From contig JAJRYU010000332.1 in assembly GCA_024275615.1 (NCBI GenBank), positions 1 to 11,194 of the forward strand: a stretch of DNA of 11,194 nt, in the 5' to 3' direction. Of the stretch, positions 1 to 6,633 are shown piece after piece (positions within the stretch are counted from its first letter, which is position 1; every line of letters starts with the position of its first letter). Origin of the DNA: Planctomycetota bacterium (GTDB lineage Bacteria > Planctomycetota > GCA-002687715 > DRQF01). Below the pieces are notes generated by a model. The model was not told the DNA's origin and made no database searches. It saw only the letters and a list, made by a program, of their open reading frames with translations. The position numbers were made by a program, and so were the translations under genes.

Positions 1-40
1 ACCGTTCCGGGCGCCCACCCTGGTAACGTTCAATTACTTG

Positions 41-631
41 TCAGTAACGTCGCATGACTCCCAAAACGACTCCTTGAATACGAACTTCATTCGCTGGAAC
101 GATGATGGGCTTCATCGTGGCATTGGCAGGCTCCAAGCGGATCTTGCTGCCTTCGGGGTAGAACCGCTTGAGCGTGGCTTCTTCTTCGCGAATGAGAGCA
201 ACGACGGTTTCGCCCGCGCGGGCTGTTTGCTTACTGGCGACCACAACGAGATCGCCATCTTGAATGTGGTCTTCGATCATTGACGTGCCTTTGACTTCGA
301 GAATGAAGCAGTCTTCACCATCAGGGAAGAGGCTTGCGAAATCGAATGAGCGGCGATCGGCCACCGCTTCAATGGGAAGACCCGCAGCGACTCGACCCAT
401 CACCGGAATGTCGGGCCAAGACGTTTCGCGAACGATCTCAATGGAACGGGCTCGATTACGCTCCATGCGAATGACACCCTTAGTTTCCAGTGCTTTCACA
501 TGCTCGTGCGCGGTGACGGCAGCGATACCAATGGCGTCGCCAATCTCTTCCATCGTCGGGGCGTAGCTGCGATCAAGGATGTAGTCGCTGATGAACTCGA
601 ATATCGCTGTTTGTTTCTTAGTGAGGTACAT
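41..631 (-). CDS. lexA: LexA repressor (SOS regulator, S24 self-cleaving)
   Basis: Transcriptional repressor of the DNA-damage (SOS) regulon; it cleaves itself when RecA filaments form on single-stranded DNA. The 196-residue length is usual for the family. An N-terminal winged helix-turn-helix (about residues 1-68, with PTMEEIGDAIGI and HVKALETKGVIR) is followed by the peptidase S24 domain. The cleavage site is Ala83-Gly84 in GRVAAGLP, the nucleophile is Ser117 in VKGTSM, and the general base is Lys155 in EATLKRF. All catalytic elements are intact. The recognition helix (AAVTAHEHV) differs from the E. coli and Bacillus forms, so the operator may differ too. The start is the ATG at 629-631, where the family's N-terminus begins (MYLTKKQ). 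The frame stays open further upstream to 787, but that extension has no LexA similarity. No Shine-Dalgarno is visible in front of this ATG; it lies 7 nt after the stop of a small upstream ORF, which suggests translational coupling. Confidence 0.96.
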   Translation of the reverse strand: MYLTKKQTAIFEFISDYILDRSYAPTMEEIGDAIGIAAVTAHEHVKALETKGVIRMERNRARSIEIVRETSWPDIPVMGRVAAGLPIEAVADRRSFDFASLFPDGEDCFILEVKGTSMIEDHIQDGDLVVVASKQTARAGETVVALIREEEATLKRFYPEGSKIRLEPANATMKPIIVPANEVRIQGVVLGVMRRY

Positions 632-638
632 AAGGGTT

Positions 639-719
639 TCAGAGCACCATGGCCAAAACCATGAGGCTGGCAATGCCGCAGGTAAAGAGGATTTCGGTGA
701 TGCAGTTCTTGATGACCAT
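639..719 (-). CDS. 26-residue hydrophobic leader ORF upstream of lexA
   Basis: Small ORF too short for routine gene calling. It starts with ATG at 717-719, preceded on the minus strand by AGGAGA with a 5-nt gap, one of the best Shine-Dalgarno sequences in the window. It encodes 26 residues, starting MVIKNCITEIL and ending SLMVLAMVL. From about residue 7 onward it is almost wholly hydrophobic, so it could be a single membrane helix. Its TGA (639-641) is 7 nt before the lexA ATG, and lexA has no Shine-Dalgarno of its own. The simplest reading is that ribosomes finishing this ORF reinitiate at lexA. Whether the peptide has its own function, such as a stress-induced membrane peptide, or is only a translational leader cannot be told from sequence. 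I do not recognise a family. Confidence 0.6.
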   Translation of the reverse strand: MVIKNCITEILFTCGIASLMVLAMVL

Positions 720-724
720 GATCT

Positions 725-730
725 TCTCCT
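725..730 (-). promoter_or_regulatory. Shine-Dalgarno of the lexA leader ORF
   Basis: AGGAGA on the minus strand, 5 nt before the ATG of the 26-residue ORF. It is the only strong ribosome binding site in the lexA transcript that I can see close to either start, so it probably sets the initiation rate for both the leader and lexA. Confidence 0.65.
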
Positions 731-834
731 GTTTTGGGCTTCGCCGATCTTGGGGTTCTGATCGGGGTGGGCTCCTTGTGAACCCAAGTAAAACCCTAAT
801 AGAGTGCGGGGACAAGGGTAATTTATGGGAAAAG

Positions 835-864
835 TTGAGGGCGCTGTTCGGGAAGTGTTCTAAT
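835..864 (+). promoter_or_regulatory. candidate sigma70-type promoter for nadB-hflX
   Basis: TTGAGG (835-840, 4 of 6 to TTGACA) and TCTAAT (859-864, 5 of 6 to TATAAT) are separated by 18 nt. Transcription would start near 871 and give a leader of about 100 nt before nadB. The spacer and the first bases of the -10 overlap the GTTC-N7-GTTC repeat, a good position for a repressor. The call rests on consensus matching only. On the opposite strand a perfect TTGACA lies at 893-898, but no convincing -10 follows it at normal spacing, so the lexA promoter is not located. Confidence 0.35.
846..860. promoter_or_regulatory. candidate LexA operator (GTTC-N7-GTTC direct repeat)
   Basis: GTTC at 846-849 and GTTC at 857-860 are separated by exactly 7 nt. 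This matches the direct-repeat SOS box known from Alphaproteobacteria (GTTC-N7-GTTC, read as GAAC-N7-GAAC on the other strand). It lies in the intergenic region between the leftward lexA transcript and the rightward nadB-hflX genes, inside a candidate promoter. No Bacillus-type GAAC-N4-GTTC or E. coli-type CTG-N10-CAG box stood out here. The LexA in this window is not of the alphaproteobacterial type in its recognition helix, so agreement with that motif may be chance. Confidence 0.3.
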
Positions 865-968
865 GAAGCCGGGGATGACGCGTGTAAGGTGTTGTCAAGA
901 ATAAGCTTAGGGATGACCGTTGCGCCAAGTGAGTTCTTGGGGCGAATCATGCAAAAACCCGAATAGGA

Positions 969-2630
969 ATGGGGAATTCAATTGAAGCAGACCTTGAATC
1001 CGTAGTCTCAGCGATGAACCATGTTTCTATGAACCCCAATCTCAGGCCCCTCTGTGACCTTTCTTCAATTCCCTACACTGTTCGTGAGACCTCTGTTCTT
1101 GTGATTGGCGGTGGCGTTGCTGGGTTTTCTGCAGCCATTGCTGCGGCGGAGTATGCCGACGTACTCTGCGTCACCAAAGAAACAGCCCTTGTCTCCAATA
1201 CTCAGGCCGCACAAGGCGGTGTTGCTGCTGTACTCAGCGACGAAGATTCCATCGAATCTCACTGTGGTGATACCCTCGATGTCGGCTGTGGTTTGTGCAA
1301 TGTCGAGACCGTAGAGACCGTGGTCAAGGAAGGCCCGGAATGCATCCGGCGCCTCATCGATTGGGGAGGGAGTTTTGACGAGCAAGATGGTCACCTCCAT
1401 CTCACCTTAGAGGGTGGTCACAGCCAAAAACGAGTGCTCCATGCCCGTGGTGATCAAACCGGTATGGAAGTTCAAGCGACTCTTTTGCGCAAAGTGAATT
1501 CATTTGACCGTGTCGAATTCTGGGAGCACGGGTTTGCTGTTGACCTCATTGTCGATCAAGGGCGGTGTATTGGAGCACTGTTGTTTCGCAATGGTGAATA
1601 CATCTTGGTTCACGCTCGGGCGACGATTCTGGCAACCGGAGGTGCCGGTCAAATCTACCGTGAGACCACGAATCCACTGATAGCGACCGGCGATGGATTT
1701 GCCATGGCGATGCGTGCCGGTGCCAAACTGCGCGATCTGGAGTTTATTCAGTTTCATCCGACGACCCTCTACATTGCAGGTTCCGCACGACACCTCATCA
1801 CCGAGGCGGTTAGAGGCGAGGGGGGTATCCTACGGGACATGCGTGGCGAACGTTTCATGATCAACTATGACCATCGCGCTGAGCTCGCACCTCGAGACGT
1901 TGTGAGTCGTTCCATTATTCGTCACATGTCCGCCTGCGGTGACTCCCATGTTTTTCTAGATCTTACTCACCTTTCGGATTCTTTCGTTCGGACTCGTTTT
2001 CCTCTTTTGAACGAAACATGCGGACTGTACAACTTGGACGTCGCGAAGAACCTGATCCCGATTCACCCCAGCGTTCACTACGTCATGGGGGGCGTCGTGG
2101 CGGACTTGGATGCCAAGACAACGGTGGACGGCCTTTTCGCTTGCGGTGAAGTGGCGTCCAGCGGACTTCATGGCGCCAATCGCCTGGCGAGCAACAGTCT
2201 TCTCGAAGGTTTGGTCTTTGGCTGGCGTGCTGGGAAAGGTGCCGCCCAAGTCGACTTTCATGCCCCTTTACCGGACGCGTTTCGAGCGTCAGATTTTGGT
2301 CTCGAAGGCAGCGTGATCAACGTCGCAGACATGCAAAACAGCATTAAGAGTCTCATGTGGCATGATGTCGGAATCGTCCGCACGGGCGAACAACTACGAG
2401 GTGCTGTCCAACGCCTGGAAAACTGGGCCAACTATGTCCTACAGTGCCGATTTCAAGATCCTGCCGGTTGGGAACTGGTCAACATGCTGACTCTCGCTCA
2501 GGCCGTGGTAGAGTCTGCTGCCACACGCACAGAAAGCCGAGGCGCTCATTTTCGGACAGACTTCCCTGAGACCGATGATGAGAATTGGCAGCGACACTCT
2601 TTTTACCCTCTCTTGACTGAAGAAAGCTAG
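969..2630 (+). CDS. nadB: L-aspartate oxidase
   Basis: FAD flavoprotein that oxidises L-aspartate to iminoaspartate, the first step of de novo NAD synthesis, passing product to quinolinate synthase (NadA); cytoplasmic. The 553 residues are slightly more than the usual 530-540. The dinucleotide-binding motif GGGVAG is at 47-52. The flavin-contacting SNTQAAQGG segment is at 76-84, EGGHS at 148-152, FHPTTL at 262-267, TEAVRGEGG at 278-286, PRDVVSR at 308-314, HYVMGGV at 370-376, and the C-terminal FAD-binding GEVASSGLHGANRLASNS at 393-410. These are the hallmarks of the succinate dehydrogenase/fumarate reductase flavoprotein family in its NadB form. A dedicated membrane partner is absent. The ATG at 969 has AGGA too close to serve as a good ribosome site; Met16 (1014) and Met21 are alternatives, and the homologous core begins only near residue 40. 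hflX follows after 7 nt. No nadA or nadC is in view. Confidence 0.94.
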   Translation: MGNSIEADLESVVSAMNHVSMNPNLRPLCDLSSIPYTVRETSVLVIGGGVAGFSAAIAAAEYADVLCVTKETALVSNTQAAQGGVAAVLSDEDSIESHCGDTLDVGCGLCNVETVETVVKEGPECIRRLIDWGGSFDEQDGHLHLTLEGGHSQKRVLHARGDQTGMEVQATLLRKVNSFDRVEFWEHGFAVDLIVDQGRCIGALLFRNGEYILVHARATILATGGAGQIYRETTNPLIATGDGFAMAMRAGAKLRDLEFIQFHPTTLYIAGSARHLITEAVRGEGGILRDMRGERFMINYDHRAELAPRDVVSRSIIRHMSACGDSHVFLDLTHLSDSFVRTRFPLLNETCGLYNLDVAKNLIPIHPSVHYVMGGVVADLDAKTTVDGLFACGEVASSGLHGANRLASNSLLEGLVFGWRAGKGAAQVDFHAPLPDAFRASDFGLEGSVINVADMQNSIKSLMWHDVGIVRTGEQLRGAVQRLENWANYVLQCRFQDPAGWELVNMLTLAQAVVESAATRTESRGAHFRTDFPETDDENWQRHSFYPLLTEES

Positions 2631-2637
2631 ACCAAGT

Positions 2638-3912
2638 TTGCATAAGATTGAAGATAAGAAAAAACCGGAACGTGCCATCCTTGTTGGTGCCGGAACGGCA
2701 GACGTCGACGACACAGAACTCAGTATCCTCGATGAACTCGAAGAACTTGCTCGCACGGCAAATGTAAAATGTGTTGCCAGGGTGTACCAACGTCGTCAAC
2801 GCCCTGACACAACCTTCTACATCGGCAAAGGAAAAGCCGAAGAACTGGCATCTGCAGTTCGTGAACACGAAGCCAAGTGCGTCCTATTCGACAACGACCT
2901 CACACCGCGCCAAGTTCGCAATTTGGAAGAAAAGATCGGTTGCAAAGTCTTGGACCGTAGCGAAGTGATTCTTGATATTTTTGCCACCCATGCGAAAACG
3001 ATGGAGTCACGCCTTCAGGTTGAGTTGGCGCAGTTGCGCTATACCTTGCCAAGACTCAAGCGCATGTGGACTCACTTGTCACGTATTTCTGGACAAGGAG
3101 GCATCGGCAGTCGTGGACCTGGTGAAAAACAGATCGAAACGGATCGTCGTTTGATCGATCGCCGTTTGCACCAGCTTGAGGGCGAGCTGAAAGAAATCCA
3201 GATTCGTAAAGAGCGCCAAGTTGGTTCAAGAGATGACAAACTCACCGTCGCCTTGGTGGGCTACACCAATGCTGGCAAGTCAACGCTCATGAATCAGGTC
3301 ACGGGCACGGACGTTTACCAGGCTGACAAACTTTTTGCTACCTTAGACACAAAAACAAGTGATCTCATCTTGCCCAACGGCCAGACCGCTTTGATTTCCG
3401 ACACGGTGGGTTTCATCGAAAACTTGCCGCATCACTTGGTTGCCAGTTTTCATGCCACGTTGGAGGAAGTGCGCCAAGCAAAATTGCTTCTCCACGTCGT
3501 TTCGGCCTCCGAACCCGGTGTTGCGATGAAGATCAAAACCGTCGATGACGTGCTACAAAAAGAATTGGGGATGAATGACTACAAACAACTTCTTGTCTTC
3601 AACAAGATTGATGCAGTCGAAGACCAAATCGAATTCAATGCTCTGAGAAATAAGCACAAGAATTTCTTGGAAGTGTCGGCCAAGACAGGGGAGGGCATTG
3701 ATGCCCTGCTTCGAGCCCTGGTCGATTTTGATGAACAATCCCGCGAGATCCTCGAGCTCGAAATCGATGCTGCGGACGGCAAGACTCAAGCCCAGCTCAA
3801 TCGCTTAGGCGAGATCCTTGAAACTGAATATGATGGTAACCGCGTGCTGATGACGGTGTCATTGCCTCGAGAATTGGCTGGTCATTTTCGACAGCACGTG
3901 CGGCGAGAGTAG
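2638..3912 (+). CDS. hflX: GTPase HflX (ribosome splitting/rescue)
   Basis: Translational GTPase of the Obg-HflX group that binds the 50S subunit and splits stalled ribosomes, notably after heat or antibiotic stress. The 424-residue length is typical. The N-terminal HflX domain carries FYIGKGKAEEL (60-70) and FDNDLTPRQ (84-92). The conserved glycine-rich linker SGQGGIGSRGPGEKQIETD is at 151-169, followed by a helical segment. The G domain has G1 GYTNAGKS (208-215), G3 DTVGF (255-259), G4 NKID (322-325) and G5 SAKTGEG (347-353). Family members commonly have HVVDAS where this protein has HVVSAS (Ser289), a mild deviation. The start must be the TTG at 2638, because no ATG or GTG gives the KKPERAILVG N-terminus. 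It lies 7 nt after the nadB stop, and the ribosome site is weak, so expression probably depends on readthrough from nadB. Confidence 0.95.
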   Translation: MHKIEDKKKPERAILVGAGTADVDDTELSILDELEELARTANVKCVARVYQRRQRPDTTFYIGKGKAEELASAVREHEAKCVLFDNDLTPRQVRNLEEKIGCKVLDRSEVILDIFATHAKTMESRLQVELAQLRYTLPRLKRMWTHLSRISGQGGIGSRGPGEKQIETDRRLIDRRLHQLEGELKEIQIRKERQVGSRDDKLTVALVGYTNAGKSTLMNQVTGTDVYQADKLFATLDTKTSDLILPNGQTALISDTVGFIENLPHHLVASFHATLEEVRQAKLLLHVVSASEPGVAMKIKTVDDVLQKELGMNDYKQLLVFNKIDAVEDQIEFNALRNKHKNFLEVSAKTGEGIDALLRALVDFDEQSREILELEIDAADGKTQAQLNRLGEILETEYDGNRVLMTVSLPRELAGHFRQHVRRE

Positions 3913-3919
3913 ACCACAA

Positions 3920-3960
3920 GGAACCAGGTTAAACCATACGGAACCTGGTTCCGTATGGTT
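3920..3960. terminator. nested, mutually exclusive hairpins between convergent genes
   Basis: Two perfect stems share one arm. Hairpin A pairs 3920-3930 (GGAACCAGGTT) with 3942-3952 (AACCTGGTTCC), 11 bp with an 11-nt loop. Hairpin B pairs 3932-3944 (AACCATACGGAAC) with 3948-3960 (GTTCCGTATGGTT), 13 bp around a 3-nt centre. Both cannot form at once. The element lies just after the hflX stop and just before the stop of the convergent gene, so a bidirectional terminator is the likely role. Neither strand has a long T tract after the stem, so it is not a textbook intrinsic terminator. It may instead act as an mRNA 3' end stabiliser. Confidence 0.6.
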
Positions 3961-3968
3961 CCTGCGCC

Positions 3969-5054
3969 TTAGAAATCCTCTTCTGACTCCACTGGCGGTT
4001 TCCAGGTGGCTTTGTTCTTGTCCCACCATTTCCACCAGTCAAGCGCAATGATCTCGCGGATCTCTTTGTTGTTCTTAATCTCGGCTGGGTCATCAGACCA
4101 TTGTGTGACAATGGTGTTCCTGTCGAACTTAGTGCTGAATTCGCTGCACAGTCGCAAGACATCGAGGAGAGGCCATGCTCGGCGGCAATCATCTTCAGTG
4201 CTTGAATCAAGCGCCATCAAATTGTTGATCAGAAGAGGAATGGCTTCCTTGCGGTGTTCGTACAATATGTCGCCGGCTCCCCGCAATTCTCTCGTGGCAT
4301 CGAGATCCTTGAGAGTGGCGATGGCCTTCTTCAGAGTTTCTGCGACTTCGGGTTTCATCTCCGGCTCTGGGAACGGCTCCCGCTTGCGACGGGGGAGTTT
4401 CTTCTTTTTTGCTTTTGGTTTTGTCGATTTGGTGGCGGCAGTCTTTTCGTCTGTGGCTGCTTTAGCACCTTCGTCGACAAGGTTTTCGTTCCCAGCCGCG
4501 TCGATTTCTGCTTGTTCCTTGTCTCGTTTGGCTATTCTTTCGGCTTTTAACTTTTCTTGTTGCTCGATCTTGGCTTGTTCTTTGGCAGCTTGCTTGTCAC
4601 TGCGATTCTTCCACACAAGAGCGAAGACAACTCCCATAACGATGAAAAGCCCGATCGATCCATAGATCATTGCTGGGCTCATTCCGGCTTTGGCTTTTCG
4701 TTGTTGACTGCGCTCTTTGCGGTGCTTGGCTTCTTCCGCGATGATGTCGTCCTTGGTGAGCTTGGCACGTTTCCCGCGTGTCGGGCGACGGGATGTGCCC
4801 CTCGACTTGCGTGAAGGCTGGCCCTCTTCTATGTCGTCGCCGCTTTGAGGCTTTTGACGTCGGCTGACGATCTTGGGTTTTGCTGGGGCAGCGCTCGTAC
4901 CGTGTTTCTTTGCTTGTGCCGGCCAATTGTCGCCGTAGATCTTGTTGAGGACGAGGATCATGCCGCAGTTTGAGCAGGTGATCTTCTTGGTGCCGGCTTC
5001 AGGGGCATCGTTGAGTGTTTGACATTCAGGGCAGGGGAGTTTGCCGTGAGACAT
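3969..5054 (-). CDS. zinc-ribbon, single-pass membrane protein with HEAT-like C-terminus
   Basis: Function unknown; 361 residues. In order: an N-terminal zinc ribbon with CPEC (Cys8, Cys11) and CSNC (Cys27, Cys30); a very basic, disordered stretch rich in Lys, Arg and Ser (about 46-125); one membrane helix (about 126-148, MIYGSIGLFIVMGVVFALVW); a charged Ala/Glu/Lys segment likely to form a coiled coil (about 152-188); a Lys/Pro-rich linker (about 205-230); and a helical C-terminal domain (about 235-351) containing AIPLLINNLMALD and ending in DWWKWWDKNKATW. That last domain aligns with the C-terminus of the next gene upstream, so they are paralogues. The positive-inside rule suggests the zinc ribbon is cytoplasmic and the HEAT-like domain is outside. 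The chosen ATG (5052-5054) has GGAG 6 nt upstream; an ATG 4 codons earlier (5066) lacks a ribosome site. Confidence 0.82.
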   Translation of the reverse strand: MSHGKLPCPECQTLNDAPEAGTKKITCSNCGMILVLNKIYGDNWPAQAKKHGTSAAPAKPKIVSRRQKPQSGDDIEEGQPSRKSRGTSRRPTRGKRAKLTKDDIIAEEAKHRKERSQQRKAKAGMSPAMIYGSIGLFIVMGVVFALVWKNRSDKQAAKEQAKIEQQEKLKAERIAKRDKEQAEIDAAGNENLVDEGAKAATDEKTAATKSTKPKAKKKKLPRRKREPFPEPEMKPEVAETLKKAIATLKDLDATRELRGAGDILYEHRKEAIPLLINNLMALDSSTEDDCRRAWPLLDVLRLCSEFSTKFDRNTIVTQWSDDPAEIKNNKEIREIIALDWWKWWDKNKATWKPPVESEEDF

Positions 5055-5090
5055 GGTGGGCTCCATTCTGTCGAATCGGGGTGAAGAGTG

Positions 5091-5119
5091 CCCGAGTCAG
5101 CCAAGATGGCCGACCCGGG
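5091..5119 (-). terminator. intercistronic GC-rich hairpin
   Basis: On the minus-strand RNA, CCCGGGTCGGCC (5119-5108) pairs with GGCTGACTCGGG (5102-5091) over 12 bp around the 5-nt loop AUCUU. Two of the pairs are G-U, which become A-C mismatches on the plus strand, so the structure is favoured only in the leftward transcript. It sits between the stop of the upstream gene (5142) and the start of the zinc-ribbon gene (5054). No U tract follows, so it may be a partial terminator, an attenuator or a processing/stability element. Confidence 0.4.
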
Positions 5120-5141
5120 GCGGTGTTTTCAGAGCGTCGAT

Positions 5142-6440
5142 CTACTTCTTTTTCTTCTTCTTGTCCTTGTCTTCGTCTTCCACGAGGTCATCCCAGGATT
5201 CCGGCTCCTTGGGTGCGACCTTCTTGGTCCAGGTCTTCTTGTTGACTTCCCACCAGCCGTACCACCGACGAACAGCTTTAACGCGCTCTTCGGGCGTAGC
5301 GCGCGTCATCCCACCCATGCCAAGTCCTTGTTTGGTCATCATGGGGCGGAAGTTGAAATTCATGCCGGTGATTTCACGAAGTGTCTGGATAATCTGGAAG
5401 CTCTTGGCCACGTCGCTCTTGTCTTCTTCGAAATCGAGCTGGGACATGGCTCTTAAGAGGCCAGGGATGGCAGCTTTGCCACGGTCCATCAGTGCGAACT
5501 TGGCTTGGTCTGCCTTGCGGAAGTCATCATCTTGAATCAAGGCGGCGACTTGGCTTTCAATTTGGCTCTTGGTGCCTTGGCCCATGCCTTCTGGCCATTC
5601 GACTTGACTGGGATCTGCTTCCGGGGGACCTGCGGGACGTCTCTTCTTCCTTTTCTTCTTCTTCTTGAAGAGATTCTCCGCAAAGTCCTTCTTGCGCATG
5701 CGGATTTTCGTGCCTTCGGAATTCACTTGGCCTTGCAGCTGGTGGAGTATCGTGACGATGCCCCAGGCTTCCCGGTTCTTGGCGTCACGCACGGTGTGCA
5801 TCCCGGGCAACAGTTGTGTCTTGACTTGGATCAGAAGCTTCGGCCGACCTCTGGAATCTTCCACCATCATATTGACGTTGCCATAGTCATCACCGATGTC
5901 ATTCGTGTTCATGAAGATGCCTTCTTTGAGATCTTCCAAGGCATTGTCACGAATCAGCTGGGCGAAGTCGGGGTCTATGACTTTTTCAAGATAGCGCGCC
6001 TGCATCTTCTTTTTGGCCGCGGCATCGAGGTCGGCATAGCGCTCTCCAGGTTGACGATTGTTTAGGCTGTCAATCTTGCCAAAGAGAAGATCCCAGGCCA
6101 TAAGTTTGGAAACGGCCTCTTCGTCTTCGCTGGCTAGGGCGATCATGAATCTCTCAGCCAGCCAAATAGGGACGACGCTTTCAACAAGGGGACTTGGCCG
6201 GTTGTCGCCAATAATCTCGGTCGGCCCTCGGCGCCGTTCTTTCCTTTTCTCGGGCTGAGGATCATCACTCATCATGAACATGCCAAAGATGAGCAAGGCA
6301 CCAACAAGGCAACCGCCCAGGATCTGCATGGCCATCTTGTTGTCGTTCTTGTTCATTTGTTCGCGGGCCGAGAGCTGGGCATCTTTCTTGCTCTTGTTGC
6401 CACTACGACTATTTCTTCTTGCCGGTCTCCGTGAAGCCAT
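5142..6440 (-). CDS. single-pass membrane protein with HEAT-like C-terminus
   Basis: Function unknown; 432 residues. A basic N-terminal tail (about 1-35) leads into one membrane helix (about 36-57, MQILGGCLVGALLIFGMFMM). A soluble domain (about 85-250) follows, including WLAERFMIALASEDEEAVSK and a probable beta-rich part near 190-240. Next comes a Lys/Arg run (259-268), then a helical domain (about 293-405) with AAIPGLLRAMSQLD and the signature RRWYGWWEVNKKTW (391-404). The protein ends in an acidic-then-Lys tail. The helical domain matches the C-terminus of the following zinc-ribbon gene. The soluble middle domain, whose N-terminal part has the feel of a small NTF2-like or DUF-type fold, has no equivalent there. 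The ATG at 6438-6440 has GAAGGAG about 11 nt upstream; a GTG 13 codons earlier is the alternative. Probably co-transcribed with the zinc-ribbon gene 87 nt downstream. Confidence 0.8.
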   Translation of the reverse strand: MASRRPARRNSRSGNKSKKDAQLSAREQMNKNDNKMAMQILGGCLVGALLIFGMFMMSDDPQPEKRKERRRGPTEIIGDNRPSPLVESVVPIWLAERFMIALASEDEEAVSKLMAWDLLFGKIDSLNNRQPGERYADLDAAAKKKMQARYLEKVIDPDFAQLIRDNALEDLKEGIFMNTNDIGDDYGNVNMMVEDSRGRPKLLIQVKTQLLPGMHTVRDAKNREAWGIVTILHQLQGQVNSEGTKIRMRKKDFAENLFKKKKKRKKRRPAGPPEADPSQVEWPEGMGQGTKSQIESQVAALIQDDDFRKADQAKFALMDRGKAAIPGLLRAMSQLDFEEDKSDVAKSFQIIQTLREITGMNFNFRPMMTKQGLGMGGMTRATPEERVKAVRRWYGWWEVNKKTWTKKVAPKEPESWDDLVEDEDKDKKKKKK

Positions 6441-6615
6441 GGAGGGCTGTACTCCTTCTCGATTTATGTTCTCTATCACTTGGCTCGAAAAGATCGAACC
6501 GATGGCCGGAGCCAGGGCTGGTGTGGGTGCAGACCAGGGACAACCAACTTAACAAGTTCGTCCTGCCCTGTCCGCCTATCCCAAATTTCGTGTTTTCAAG
6601 AGCTTGCGTTCAACC

Positions 6616-6633
6616 TGTCCTCAATAGAGGACA
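6616..6633. repeat. perfect 7-bp inverted repeat
   Basis: TGTCCTC and GAGGACA flank AATA. An 18-bp dyad of this kind in a divergent intergenic region could be an operator for a dimeric regulator or a short hairpin in a 5' leader. No regulator gene adjoins it. Confidence 0.4.

Noticed and set aside
632..787. N-terminal extension of lexA to 52 extra residues
   Set aside because: The extension has no LexA similarity, and the same DNA encodes the better-supported 26-residue ORF in another frame.
893..898. Perfect minus-strand TTGACA as the lexA -35 element
   Set aside because: No acceptable -10 hexamer follows at 16-19 nt spacing, so it is not called as a promoter.
639..950. 103-residue minus-strand ORF covering the leader peptide
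   Set aside because: Only the last 26 codons have a ribosome site and a coherent hydrophobic character; the upstream part crosses the presumed promoter region.
4006..4665. 219-residue plus-strand ORF antisense to the zinc-ribbon gene
   Set aside because: Its Ser/Phe-rich composition mirrors the Lys/Arg/Glu-rich opposite strand, and it lacks a ribosome site and domain features.
5053..5535. 160-residue plus-strand ORF antisense to the 5' and 3' ends of the membrane-protein pair
   Set aside because: It runs across the intergenic hairpin and is a shadow of Lys/Asp-rich codons on the other strand.
5505..6065. 186-residue plus-strand ORF with Leu/Phe-rich, membrane-like sequence
   Set aside because: The hydrophobicity is an antisense effect of the Lys/Glu-rich coding strand of the 5142-6440 gene.
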